Origin: Alviniconcha marisindica | Lineage: Eukaryota; Mollusca; Gastropoda; Provannidae | Length of the DNA stretch: 64,000 nucleotides | Direction of reading: 5' to 3' | NCBI GenBank assembly: GCA_018857735.1 | Contig: JABMCL010000958.1 | Coordinates: 1,092,501-1,156,500, forward strand | Shown here: piece after piece, positions 12,146 to 24,745 of the stretch | How positions within the stretch are numbered: the stretch's first letter is position 1 | Layout of the letters: each line of letters starts with the position of its first letter | Notes under the pieces: generated by a model | Databases searched by the model: none | The model's input: the letters and a program-made list of their open reading frames with translations, nothing else | What the model was told of the DNA's origin: nothing | Position numbers and translations under genes: made by a program

Positions 12146-13385
12146 TTCAGTTTGCAACGTAGAGCGTCGTTCGAATCACGTACTTATCCAATGTTGGTGC
12201 TACGCTGAAACTGACAACCACGAGATCGTTCTCACAACCATGTTTAGCTGGACGTATTTTCCCCCCTGAAACGGGACGCAGTCGTTTTGGTTCTTTAACA
12301 TTTTCGTGGCTCAGTTGCCAATAATTCATGAATGAGATATGCTGGTTTTGTTTCCTCTTGTCAGCACAGAAGTCTTGTTGTTTGCATCGCTGTTTATGTT
12401 GCAAACTATAGCTAGATGTACGCGCTTATGCCGCTTAAGTTGCTTTTTCTTCTTCTTGGCAATGATTCTGTGACGACGCTTTTCAGACTAGTTATTGGAG
12501 TAACGTAGAAATGATTAATGCACGTTTAATCTGCCGCGTATCCCATCAGGTGTGCGTGGAGCACGGTGAATAATTTATTCGTCGTACATAACTGAGTGGA
12601 GCGCTGAGCATGGCAGACTGCCTACGGCCTTGCCTCGGGTTGCGGGGAAGCTGCGCTCGTATCACGTGCACTTTCTCATTTTCCCTGTCACTGTCTCTCG
12701 CGGCTCTGTCATATGCTGTGCGGCAGCGGCAACAATTGCCAAACTAAAAACTTGGGTGTGATCGACAAGTCAGCGAAGCCGAGCTCTGCCTGGCCTGTCG
12801 ACTCCAGTCTCCAGCGAGTGTTTCTGTCTCTTCGTTACTACTTTTCTGCTGTTCAGCTCGTGGTTCGACGACGCTACGACGGAAAGATAATGACCTGCAG
12901 TTACCGGAGTCAGGGAGATAAGACGAGATGAAAACTCGACAGGCACGTGCGGTTATAGTCTTTGCTGAGACGTGCGGTGGGAAAGTATTGGTATAACAAT
13001 CGTCACTGTTGTGTTCTTGTAACGTTCGATTTCTTCACACACCTCACACACTGTTCAAACCGTGCCTGCGCGCGCGCGTGTGTGTGTGTTAAGCGCGAGT
13101 TAGGACGTGTTCGTTACTGATGAGAAGATACACTGCTCAAGGCACTGTGTGTTGTCAGTGTTATCAGCGGCGTTCGATTACTGAAAACACACGACTGCAT
13201 TTTTCTGTGTTGTGAGAAAAGGATTGGATTACTTCAAACACACTCACGCGCACGCCGTTCCACAGACCTCTCCGTGTTTATGACTCGAGTGCGGCTGAAT
13301 CACTGGCATAGCTGCGCTCACCCACAAGCGAGCAGAGCTGCTGGAGATGGGTGCCATGCTTGATTAGCCTCACCTGTCAGACCAG
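12146..13385 (+). other. GC-richer region ending in a consensus splice donor; possible 5' non-coding exon
   Basis: Between about 12560 and 13385 base composition is more balanced and CpG-containing than its surroundings and lacks tandem repeats. It ends with accag|gtaagt, a consensus 5' splice site with the intron starting at 13386. No long frame reads into the donor, so any exon would be untranslated. It could be a first exon of a gene lying downstream, including the EGF-ligand gene at 39.9 kb, but nothing here proves transcription. Confidence 0.22.
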
Positions 13386-13685
13386 GTAAGTTCGTGGACC
13401 AGTTTTACCCCGGGGCCCGCTGCCACCACGTGTTTACCCCGTTCCCGCCAACACCGGTAAGGCGGCAGAAGTTTTTCAATCTGACGGGGATTATTAGATT
13501 AGATTGCAGACGTCGTCTGCTGGGTTGTCTTAACTTTTGCAGATTAGGAGTTTCGCTGGAGCGTAATTTTCAGGCAGACACTGATCTCCGCAAGTCTTCT
13601 GGAGTGTGGTCTTGTTCTTTGAAACCGATTCTGTTACCTGGTACTTACGGCGCATGATAATTAAGGCATGGAACGGCGGGGTGAT

Positions 13686-13723
<38 letters not shown>
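13686..13723. repeat. Poly-G tract
   Basis: About 38 consecutive G residues, flanked by GT/GA-rich sequence. Confidence 0.95.
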
Positions 13724-13724
<1 letters not shown>

Positions 13725-14307
13725 GGAGATGGAGGGAGAGGGGGATTGCAGTGGGTGGAACAAATGCGTGAACGGTTGGAGCCAGCGTACATTAGAGTAA
13801 CGCGGTGCTTGCTGTCTGCGATCTATTAATTGGTGGTGTTTTTTGTTTTGTTTGTTTGTTGTTTAGGAAAAAATAAATGGGTACGAATTTGTTCGTCATG
13901 GATATGTTTGCTGCCGGTAGTCATTATCCGGTGAATTTACAATTCTGTAATGTCTCCTTGGATTTTTATTTTTTTTATTTTTTACGCGTATGTTTTGTTT
14001 ATTGCAGTCGTTTTTGTTAGTTTTAAATTACAACTGTAATAACCCCCGAAATTAGTCTCTTGAACTGTAGTAAACTAAAATTACCAACATCCATTCACCA
14101 GTCAAAATTTTCGATTACCTAAAAATCTCCCTCTGTGACCAGGGATGAAATTAGTCTGCTAACCTACTGTTTAAATATCAATCAAAAATCTATCTCTCCA
14201 CCTTTAGCTTTCTCCTCCCCCTTCTCTCTGTCTGTCTGCTTGTCTGTCTCTCTTCCTTCTCTCTCATTTAGGTTTATAATGTGAAATGATTGAGGGGTGG
14301 GGAGGGG

Positions 14308-14800
14308 ATCTGAAACAAGAATGACTGCTAGCGTTCTAAAACAAGATCCAAACACATAAAGGGTTCAAAAGAACGCTTATTTATTATGACACAGACACAC
14401 AATCTGCAAATTTTCGGGAAATCCCCTTTGTCAAGCTATAAAACGACACTTAAACAATAGTTGAACGGTTAAAAACGATGAAAAATGAGATGAGAAACTT
14501 CTCTTTTTTGGGTTGAGCTGTTGTTTTCTTGTCCAGTCTAACTGTTTAACTGTTGTTTAAGTGTCGTTTTGTAGCTTGACAAAATGGATTATCCCGAAAC
14601 AAGGATAACTGCTAGCGTTCTTAAACAAGATCCAAGCACATAAATGGTTAAAAGGAACGCTAATGTAATATGACACTACGAAACATGTGCACATTATTTT
14701 TCGGGGTAGGCCCCTTTCTTGAAGCGACAAAACGGCAGTTACACTACGGTTGAACGGTGATACATGAAAATGTACTTATGCCGTAGCGGTTGTGGTGTGT
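14308..14800 (+). mobile_element. Rearranged cluster of repeat family A
   Basis: Three pieces in succession: a + copy (14308-14545), an inverted fragment (14546-14600, from aactgtttaactgttgttta to the gattatcccgaaac part) and a second + copy (14601-14800). Both + copies begin with the same lead-in (aactgctagcgttct, then aaacaagatcca). The second belongs to a subtype ending in gcggttgtggtgtgttg, also found at 21.8 kb. Confidence 0.75.
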
Positions 14801-15359
14801 TGTTAACCGTTTATGTATTTCGATCCTGAAATTATTGTAGATAGCGCGATTCTTTTGAAGCTGGCTTTCCTGGAGAGAGCTACAATAATTTCCAGTGGGG
14901 AAATCTTCCAACCCGAAGCAGTATCCTACTACCAGATGAATAGCAAGGAACTACATCGCAGTTGAAATTTGCAGTTTCCCGATAGCGGAGGTGGTGGGCC
15001 TCGATCGTACGTGAACTTGTTGCCGGCGAAATGACGAAACTTTTAGATTTTTTCTCTCTCTTTTTACCGAAGACCGACCACTTTCCAAAAGGGTGTCCTT
15101 TTCAGGCAGAAATGGGTCAGTCTTTTCAGTTATGTAAAATGCATTTGTACCGAAACGTTGCACGTAGATTCCCCAGCTGATTGCTTCACACGGAAATCGA
15201 AAAGAAACAGGAAGAGAAACGACACGAATTTTACCATTTTGACAGACGATGGCTATTGATCCGCTGAGAAGAGGTGGGGGTGGGGGTGAGGGTGGGGTAG
15301 ATAAAGGTGGAGAGGGAGAGACGGGGGTGCGGTGGGAAAGAGTAACAGAGAGAAAGGAA

Positions 15360-15423
<64 letters not shown>

Positions 15424-16476
15424 CATAGACTTACCATAAAGTTACCACAAGAGATCTTACCACAACTTCAGCGCAAAGCAATCAGCCATAAATAAGATTA
15501 ACCAAACTGGTTCGTAAAATTTCGTGTTTGATTTCCCCAGTTGAAGAAGTGATCCATCTTCAAGCTGAATAAAAATTTGTTTCATTGTCAGCTAAGCCAC
15601 AGTACCACGAACAACAGGTCCACGGTTCTAGATAGCGGACAGCAAAGATACAAACAGAGAGCAATTTCTTGCGTCTGCTGAGAATAATGGGTCTTCGTTT
15701 TGGACGTCCCGTAAAAAGCTGGTGTTCAAGGATGAATCCCTCTGGTGAACTAGACAGTAAAGCCAAACGCTGCTCAGTGTACAGCTTTCATTTTGTGTCA
15801 ATGTATTTTGATATTTTCCAGTGAGTAATGGTTTTGTTCTGCTCTGTACACAATATATGTTCACATATAAATGGTGTAAATGATTATGGCGCTTTGACCT
15901 AAGTCTTTAAAAAGATTTTTGATAGATATTGCACTATAAAAATGCTGTGTATGCATGTATATATATCATCATTGTCACTGTGAGCAGTTGTGTGAAGCAA
16001 ACTGTAATAAATATATTCATTAAAGTTTTACTAATATGATCACACAAGGATAAACGTACTTCTATTTACTACTGTAATCAATAGGGCAGCAATTATAAGT
16101 AGCACCAATTTTCAGCAGACTTCAGTCAGCGTCCTGTCCTACGGCGCTTTGGGTGCATTTAGAGATAGATGGAACATTTAACATATTCATTATACTTACC
16201 ATTAATTTCCTACAGATTATTGGACTGTCCCTAAAATTCTGACATTCGCTCTGCTCGGCAACTTAAATGCTTTTATCAAAACACAAATAGTTGTTACAAA
16301 GAAATGCTTTAAGAAAAAGAGACTGAACAAAACGTTAGCAGTGTGCAAATTTTGAGTATATAAATATTTTCGTCCAAGCAGCGGACAAACGAATGTGATT
16401 CAGACAAGAACAGTAAAAGCGATGCAAAGGTAGAAGAAACTGATCTGTTTTCGTTGAGATTTTTCTTTTTCTTCCT
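14801..16476. other. No gene recognised; (GA)n tract
   Basis: (GA)n at 15361-15421 with one interruption. The rest is unique A/T-rich sequence without supported coding signal. Confidence 0.5.
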
Positions 16477-16495
16477 GTGTGTGTGTGTGTGTGTG

Positions 16496-16530
<35 letters not shown>

Positions 16531-16666
16531 TGTGTGTGGGTGTGCGCGCGCATGCATGCGTGCGTGCGTACGTGCGTACATACGTACGTTCGTACGTTCG
16601 TACGTTCGTACATTCATGCTTGAGCGGTATATCTGTGTGAGGTTGAGAGAGAGAGAGAGAGAGAGA

Positions 16667-16702
<36 letters not shown>
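16477..16702. repeat. Compound (GT)n / (GTAC)-like / (GA)n microsatellite
   Basis: (GT)n at 16477-16537, then tetranucleotide mixtures such as gcgtgcgtacgtgcgtacat to 16612, and (GA)n at 16645-16702. Confidence 0.93.
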
Positions 16703-16705
<3 letters not shown>

Positions 16706-16904
16706 TGTTGGGGGGTGAGGGGGGAGGGGGCGTAGGGACTGCTGCACACACTCACACGTCTCTTTGCAACCAGACAGCAAAACATGCTCGGCCGTCGATT
16801 CCGGTTTTGCGTAATGGCATCCTTGTGATTACATGGTTTGGTTTGATGGGTTTGGGGTTTTTGTGGTGAACGGAAACCAGTTGGGTGTAGCTGTTGCGTA
16901 TTTT

Positions 16905-17595
16905 TCTTACGCCCTAGCTGTGATGGCTAATGGATGTCTAAGCACCAATAGCTATTGATGTCGAGGCACCAGATGCTAATGGCTGTTGATGTCCAGGCAC
17001 CTGACGGTGGTTGCTATTGATGGCCAAGCATCAGAGGAGGTGATGGCTATTGATGTCTGAGCACTAGGAGATGGTGACTGCTGATGTTTAAGTATTAGAA
17101 GGCGATGGCTGTTGATGCCTGAACACCAGACGATGGTGGCTATTGGTGTCTGAGCACCAGAAGTTGTTGTCTGTTGACATAATTTTATAAGCTTATAATA
17201 TTATTATTAGCACCAGACGATGGTGGCTATTGCTGTCAAAGCACCCGACAATTGTCCCAGTTGATTACTGAGCACCAGACGATGGTGGCAATTGATGTCT
17301 GAGCACCAGATGGTGATGGCTGTCGATGGCTAAGCACCAGAAGGTGGTGGCTATTTATGTCCAAGCACCAGGGCGTGACGACTTTTGTGTCTTTATAAAC
17401 ACCAGATGGAGGTGGCTGTCGAGGTCTGGCTACTAGACGATGTTGGATAATATAATGTCTTGCCGTCAGACGTTGATGGCTGTCGATAAGTTGCTGTCTA
17501 TTGGTGTTTAATCATCAGGCGGTGTCGTCTGTTATAGTCCAATCACAAGGTCATGGTGGCTATCGATGGCTTAGCACCTAACAATGGTGGCTACT
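16905..17595 (+). repeat. Minisatellite, unit about 30 bases
   Basis: About twenty imperfect copies of a unit like gatggtggctattgatgtct followed by gagcaccaga. A short AT-rich insertion lies at 17178-17210. Confidence 0.9.
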
Positions 17596-17900
17596 GAAGT
17601 CTAGATACTAGCATCTGCATCCATGCATCTGATTCAGTCAGTCCATTTCTCAAATGTTGGAGTGGCTTTCCAATACGCCGACAGCCTCTTCTTTGATCGG
17701 ACGATGGGCCCTGGCATATTTTACATTCCGCATTTGATGTAGGCTGTTTTGATAAAACTGTCATTTCTGGATAAACCTTATGACAACGAGGATCAATTTT
17801 CATTTTTAGATATGTCATAAACAGTCATATGGTCAGCTTTGCACTGATAAACTCTAATAACAACAACCATCATCATCATAATCAGTCATCACTGACATAA

Positions 17901-17903
<3 letters not shown>

Positions 17904-17965
<62 letters not shown>

Positions 17966-18189
17966 GTGTGTGTTCACGTGTGAATCTATAAAAACCAACA
18001 ACAAAAAACCTCTTTTGTGTCTTACGGCTTCTCAGATGTCTAATGAATAGTATAGTGTGTAATATTCACTGAATGTTTTATGCAACCGACGAATATGACC
18101 ACGTTTTCGTACACCAACAAATACTAACGCCATTTTCTAATCAAACACAACAACGTTATAGATTCACACGTTTTATAGATTCACACGTG

Positions 18190-18257
<68 letters not shown>
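17904..18257. repeat. Large inverted repeat: (GT)n arm, unique 23-base arm, loop, mirror arms
   Basis: (GT)n at 17904-17970 runs into a 23-base segment at 17971-17993. Its exact reverse complement is at 18171-18193, followed by (AC)n to 18257. The two sides can pair over about 90 bases each around a 177-base loop. Confidence 0.85.
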
Positions 18258-18260
<3 letters not shown>

Positions 18261-19342
18261 TTACATTTCATTAAGGAACCGAAAATCCAGAGATTTATCA
18301 ATGAACGAAAAGTCTCAGAGAATCCCGGCTGATTAGCCTACGTGGAACTTTCACAGCCACAGCACAGCACCGACCAGGAGCAGGAGGAACCCAAATTTCC
18401 CAGCCCAACATGCCAAAATACTAAAAATTCCCCTGTATGATGTACGTCTTTCTCGATCGGCCGTTTTTTGGACAGCGGTGCCATCCGTCAGCGGGCAATT
18501 TCACGGCCAACTGTTTGCCGTTCCTTGAGAAGGGCGAAACATGTGTAAACACTGCTCTGACGGAAGCTGAATGAGGTCGACTTGTGTAGTCAGACTGCTC
18601 TCACTTCACGCAACTCATCAGTCAGGGAACATAAACGCTGGGGAACAGGGGCACAGACAAGGGCATGTTTGAGGGGTGCGGATGAGGTGTGGGGGACCTG
18701 GGGGTGGGGGTGCTGTCTCCATTCTCCTTCTTTTTGTTCTTTCCGCGGGTATATTGTCCGACTTCAACATTTTGAAGACTGACACGTTCAGTGCGTGCTT
18801 GGTCATTTCGGTGTTTTCATAATCCGCCGAACTGTGACATGGACTGCAGGATCTTTAACGTGCGGATGTAATGTTTGCATGCATACACGGAGGACCTCGG
18901 TTAATAGTCTCATTTACGGCTTATGTTAGGTGTATGCGCCTTACAAAAATTAGTACTCTTTTACATTACATTTGTGGAATCTGCAGACAATTTCACTCCC
19001 CATTAATTTTGTCTTGTCCTGTGGAATATTATTATCTTTTAAAGTGGTCCTCTGCCTTTTTCTTTGTTCGTTTTTGCTATTCTTCTCGCCTGTGGAGTCT
19101 GATGTCCTCTCTTCGAGTCCTCCAGACTTGTTCACCTCGCTCAGTTGAACCTCTCCCGCCTCTTCAGCTGCTCGTCGCAATTGTCGTCGTCATCACCTGT
19201 CTGATGTTTGCCGCCATTTTCAGTTGTTGTTTTCTTAGTCGCACACATTAATTGGGTGATTATTACCATCACCATACCGTCGTAGTGACAAGATCGGTAT
19301 CAACGTCATCATCATAACCATCATCATTTTCTTCTTCTTGTA
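18258..19342. other. No gene recognised
   Basis: Unique sequence. A 126-codon open frame from 18871 has several hydrophobic stretches but no domain or splice context that I recognise. Confidence 0.45.
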
Positions 19343-19400
19343 TTTCGCCCTGATATAACCGCAATGATTGACTGGGCGTAAAGTACCAAGTTACTTACTC
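19343..19400 (+). mobile_element. Retroelement 3'-tail fragment (tail family C)
   Basis: Contains ttcgccctgatataaccg, then tgactgggcgtaaagtacca and gttacttact. Similar fragments lie at 39403-39459, 39468-39527, 43497-43553 and 54572-54620. Short 3'-only copies ending in a tandem tetranucleotide are typical of LINE or SINE tails; the source element is not identifiable here. Confidence 0.6.
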
Positions 19401-19474
19401 TTCTTGTCTTATTCCTATTTTTCTCATCTTCCTCGCTTCTTCTTGTGTTTTTCATTTTTCTATTCTTCCCAAAT

Positions 19475-19766
19475 CCCCCCCCCCCCCCCCCCCCCCCCCC
19501 GCCCCCGTCCATCCCCACTGCCCTCCATCTCGCTTACAGACAATTTGCTGTTAGGTCGCTAATCGTTTTTCTCTTTACCTGCCTTCACGCGCTGCAGAGG
19601 AAAGTCATCAGCTCTTTCTCGTTCTACGGATGCCGGAGCCGTTCCAGAGAGTGCATCGCTCCGTTTTTTGCAGGCTTCCGCACGCTTTCTCCTCTCACTT
19701 TAACCAGCCACGAACGTAGGAGGCTGGAGAGGCGGTGGCGGAAGGCGTGGTGGTGGTGGTGATGGT

Positions 19767-19799
<33 letters not shown>

Positions 19800-20228
19800 A
19801 TAGGGGTCTGTCCCTGGGGATAGGGTCAGTGTGTGCGCTGCTGTCCAATATCGCCACGTCATCTAACTGACTGGACTAGCCTCCGGGAGGACGCTGACGG
19901 TTTTGACGCTGTCGATCCGGCCGGAGCCGCGTGAAGCTAAGAGAATCACTGAGTTTGCGTTGTCGTTGCATCGTTGAGGCTGGTGGTTGACAGCGCGGGG
20001 CATCTGAAGAATACCAACATCATCAGTGCAGCATGACGAGCGTTTGACAGCTGCGGGTGGTGGGGGGGGGGGGGGGGAGGCGGCGGAGGCATCGTGAATG
20101 ATACGTCAATTGTCATTGCATTGTAGCAGGTGTTTGACGGCTAGCGGCATCGCGAAAGATCCAGCCATTATCATTATCATTGCATTGTAAAGGGGATGAC
20201 AGGGGACGTGGGGGGGGGGGGGGGGGGG
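19475..20228. repeat. Cluster of poly-C and poly-G tracts
   Basis: Poly-C at 19475-19500 and G-runs at about 19767-19798, 20060-20078 and 20210-20228, with unique sequence between. Around 20030-20180 two diverged copies of a segment with tgtttgacggct and cattgcattgta are visible. Confidence 0.85.
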
Positions 20229-21830
20229 CTAGAACTGTTACCACTGCTATAGCACTGTCTGGTAGGCCTACTACTGTCCTTATTGGAAGAGGTAACTGGC
20301 GCTATTGTGGATAACATTCACGACTTTTCAGGCATCGGCTTGATATTGTTATCACTAAGGAGTCTTCCTTCAGTACGTCCCTTCTGGAACAACACCGGGT
20401 TTCCTGTAATGGATATCGGTTCTGTTGTGCATGGGAAGTCGAAGCTTCGCATCTGGCATATGGAAGTTTCTGATGAAGGTTTCGGCCTCGGCCCAGCAAC
20501 AGTCGCTGCATCCGCATCAGTTCCTGGCGGCTTCTCTAGTGCGAGCGAGCGAATGGATAAACGTGGTTTGGGATGACAGACGCGGCTGGTAAAGAACAAA
20601 GTTCATCCCACGACCAAGCTAGTATAGCTGCGCACGCACTATTATAGTCATTCAGTAGTTACCTCCCCTGAGAGTTAGTTTTATCGCCCTTGCAGTTGTT
20701 CAGTTTTTACTGACCTTTCAGTACTTCAATTGTTACGCCTTCGTAGTGGTAAAGTCTTCTTTTTATTGATTTGTTTTAAACATATTATGCATTTGCTTTT
20801 GTTTTGCCAGTTTCTCAGATGTTAGTTTCTTCGATGTTTTATGCATGTACCCTCTTTGGGGATTCTTAAATAAAATTCGTTACCTGACCTTCACCTTGCT
20901 TCAGTGTTTACCACTCTTGGGGTATCAAGTCAGTTCTGACCGCCCTGGAAGTAATTCAATCCTTACCACCGTTGTAGCAATTTCGTATTTACAGCCGCGC
21001 TGGTAGCAATTTAGTTATTACCGACAAAATGCCCACCATGACTTAATTTGGCCGGCGTGGGCAAGGCAGCCACAGGTTACGCGCCACCCGTTGCGAGGAC
21101 AGCGGCATCGGGAACGTGTTCCTGGTTCCGTGTCTATATAGACTCCGCCATTACTTCCACCTGTGTCGGTTCTCAGTCAATCATATTGCTGCGGCCGCGG
21201 GGAGGAGCTGACCGCGCGGAACAATTGAATGCGGAGGCCAGCGGCCACAAGATGATTGTTGCTTAGTGCCCATCAAACCCTTTGCACCCGGCCCGGTCAG
21301 TCGGAAATCACTTCCACTTCGGGGCCAAGGGGCTGTGTGTAGCGTACTGACCGGAGTCAGCCTAGGTAATAATGTCTGTAGTCCGCTGGAGCCGGATTAG
21401 ATCAGCGGCTTTAGGGAACAAGGAAATGATAGTCATTTCCCTTATGGCTAGCACTGTGCTGATCCGTACCCTCGGCGAGGTTATGGTCATCAGAAGGGAA
21501 AAGCGATTGTCACTTACTTTGTCCACAACACTGCAAACGCTAGCCCTTGATTGTCACTTACTTTGTCCACAACACTGCAAACACTGGCCCTTCATTAAGA
21601 AGGGCTACAATGCGGTTATGAGTAGCGAAGGAATTGTTACTCACTCGGCTGGAAAAAAAGAGAAAGAAGGAAAGAAAGGTAAATGTCTGACTACGAGGAT
21701 TGTAGTAGCTTCGGGATAAATTTACTGCCTTCTACTCCTGAATTATTTTCGTTTGTTTGCTAATTCGATTTATTTCAAGATGTTCAAGGTCGATTCTCTC
21801 TTTGCTTCGAGTTTTACATGGTGCGCGAGT
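20229..21830. other. No gene recognised
   Basis: Unique. The GC-rich stretch 21040-21260 has an open frame of 72 codons without a recognisable domain. A partial duplication (tgtcacttactttgtccaca) occurs at 21508 and 21551. Confidence 0.45.
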
Positions 21831-22010
21831 GAGACCCAAACACATAAAAGGTTAAAACGAACACAAATTTAATATGACAACACAAAACATGTGGACATTT
21901 TCGGGATAAACCCCTTTTTGAAAGCGACGAAACAACAGTTAAAGAAGAGTTCAAAGGTAATAAATAAAAATATTGTATTTATCCGGTTGCGGTTGGGGTG
22001 TGTTGAATGC
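21831..22010 (+). mobile_element. Dispersed repeat family A, subtype 2
   Basis: Contains acacataaaaggttaaaacg, then tttcgggataaacccctttt and the subtype 2 end (ggttgcggttggggtgtgtt). It matches the second copy in the 14.6 kb cluster. Confidence 0.7.
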
Positions 22011-22059
22011 CTGGAGTGAATGGTTGACTGGTTTATTAAAACTATTTAACGCCCTCGTA

Positions 22060-22415
22060 CTTTGGGGATGCTGACTGTGGTTCGGATGCTGACTGTGGTT
22101 CGGATGCTGACTGTGGTTCCTTCATGGCATGCCGTAATCTTGGACATTTTTGGGAAGCCAACCAGGACTTCGACATACGGCCTAAAGCCATTGGGTTTGT
22201 GTTACTGATAACCACTTCCCTGGCACAGTAGACTCAGGCATTAAAACATCCAAAGTTCTCACGGAAGGTACGATACTATTGCAGAAGCACAGACTCCATA
22301 GACTGCGCTACTGATAACCATGCACTTCCCTGGCACAGTACACTACACTCGGGTATTAAAGCGTCCAAAGTGCTCTCGGTAGGGACGGTGTTATTGCAGG
22401 AGCACAGACTCCAAA
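22060..22415 (+). repeat. Short tandem repeats (18-base unit, then about 105-base unit)
   Basis: Three copies of ggatgctgactgtggttc at about 22066-22118. Two copies of a segment of about 105 bases (actgataaccacttccctgg, then ggcacagta and gagcacagactcca) start near 22203 and 22308. Confidence 0.85.
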
Positions 22416-23169
22416 GATCGCCCGTACAGCCTTCTCTAAGAGAGCCGGTCTTCAAGATCGCCGATAATGCAGGAGATGGTTGAACAGCGGAGATGATGGA
22501 GCAAGCGATTATGTAGAACTGAAGGATGGACCTCGTCCTGACAACTTGATGGTGCTGGCCTCGCGGGTAATGGGTAATAGGTTGGTGTATTGAACTTTTT
22601 GTGAGGGTTAACAACGGCGATAGAGCCTTCTTGCGGCGAGGGTTTGACTTGATAACAGACAGGGCATTGAGGGGTGTAGGGCGCGGGAACGGCGCATGGG
22701 GTAACGGCGTGGGGGCCCCCGTTACCAAAACGGTTAACTGGATAACGACGGAAACTGTATTGAACAAGGTCTGGCGGAAGATAATCACGCGGGTAGCGAT
22801 TACTGCTATTATTTTGGATTATCCGTCACGTTTTTTCTGCGATGTCTCGAGTCGATGTGGTTACTAGGCTGGACATGAGTTAGCATAGTTTGGAGTAAAA
22901 GGCAGGGGGGGGGGGGGGGGGGGGGGTGGACTAAAGAGGGGAGGAGGGGGGTGGGGGGTAAGCCAGGCGTTGGCTACACGTCATATGGAATAGGAGGGTG
23001 GTGGGGTGGAGGTAGAAGGAGTCACTTAGAACAGCCACCGAGCGACGGAAGGTAAAAGGGTGGGTTAGTAATCAACAACAAAATGGTGATAGTATCAATT
23101 TGTGTCTCAAAAAGGAATCTTGATTAACAGAAAATGTCCAAGCCCTCAGAGAACAATACAGTTCATAAT
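22416..23169. other. No gene recognised; poly-G tract
   Basis: A G-run lies at 22903-22927 in G-rich sequence. No supported coding signal. Confidence 0.5.
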
Positions 23170-23475
<306 letters not shown>

Positions 23476-23779
23476 AGAAATGAGAAAAAACAACAGTCAG
23501 GTTTGAAGAGAGTGGGCGGAACAGACTTTCATATAATCGTGGGAGGAAGCTTTCAGATTTCTTCTCAAGAACTGTCTCATTTTGGAGCAACTGTATGATG
23601 AGTCAAGGTGTGGGTGGTGTCTCAGGCAGGGAAAGAGGAAGTCTATTCCAGGTGGAAGAAGCAACAGACAGGTAGCGATTCCTTCAAAGTGCTCGAGAAC
23701 ACATCTCCGCATTGGATATTCGTTGGGTGGCTGCTATCGATCCACAGGTGCGCCGTGTCTCAACGAGGAAGTTAGTGTG

Positions 23780-23790
23780 TGTTTTGTGTG

Positions 23791-23838
<48 letters not shown>

Positions 23839-23983
23839 TATGTGTGTGTGTTGTGTGTGTGTGTGTGTGTGTGTGCGTGCGTGTGTGTGTGTGTGTGCGT
23901 GTGTGTGTGTGTGTGTGTGCACACGCGTGCGTACTTGCTTGTGTCTGTGCAAGCGTGCGAGCGCACGTGTGTTTATGAGAGAG

Positions 23984-24047
<64 letters not shown>
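23780..24047. repeat. (GT)n with interruptions, then (GA)n
   Basis: GT-rich sequence to about 23920, then gcgtgcgtac-type sequence, then (GA)n at 23976-24047. Confidence 0.95.
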
Positions 24048-24049
<2 letters not shown>

Positions 24050-24085
24050 CATAATTCCATCATCATCCCACAGACACATGCACGC

Positions 24086-24202
24086 AAGACAGTGTCTATA
24101 AACCACCACAATTTTGAAGAGAAAGGAGAGCCGAAGCGGTATCGAACCGAGGTCCTTCTGCTTACCAGCCTAACGCCTTACCGCTAGGCCAAACCTGCTC
24201 AC
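24086..24202 (-). mobile_element. tRNA-headed SINE, head only
   Basis: The minus-strand tRNA-like head plus the start of the body (up to the tggtttatagacactgtct part) are present. The rest of the body and the tail are missing. Confidence 0.85.
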
Positions 24203-24334
24203 AGACCAGACAGTTCATGTTTCACCCTTATATAACTTTCGCGTAGACCGTTATTATCATCACACTTCTGGTTACTGCCTGCTTCATAAGTCACTCATCA
24301 GCTGTGAAATATGTATGCTGTTTTTGTACTCTGG

Positions 24335-24745
24335 GAGAAGAACATTTGTCTGTCGCTGTGCTGGTTGTATACATCTGTTTGTCGACGACTGTGTGGATAT
24401 TGCTTGCGTGATCTCAAAGCGTGTTTTCGGGAAAAGTGCCTGTAGTTAGTTGAATAAGATGGCACTGTTGACTGACAGTAAGTATAATTAATGTTTTGAT
24501 TGAATTTCATACTGTAATGTGCTCTTAGCGAGTTTTACATTTGTCTGTCATTGTGCTGGTTGTATACATGTATTTGTCGACGACTGTGTGGATATGCGAC
24601 TGCCTGATCTCATAGCGTGCTTTCGGGTAAAGTGCCTGTAGTTAGTTGAATAAGATGGATGGCACTGTTGACTGAGAGTAAGTATACGTGTTTTGTTTTT
24701 GTTTTGACTGAATTTCATACTGTAATGTGCTCTTAGCGAGTTTTG
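24335..24745 (+). repeat. Direct tandem duplication, unit about 200 bases
   Basis: The segment from acatttgtctgtcgctgtgc to ctcttagcgagtttt (24337-24533) is repeated with a few differences at 24538-24744. This is a simple recent duplication. Confidence 0.88.

Noticed and set aside
18871..19251. Open frame of 126 codons with hydrophobic stretches
   Set aside because: No family resemblance or splice context. Hydrophobic residues are expected from T-rich sequence.
22276..22788. Minus-strand open frame of 170 codons
   Set aside because: No recognisable domain. Part of it covers a 105-base tandem duplication, and no splice or codon-use signal supports it.
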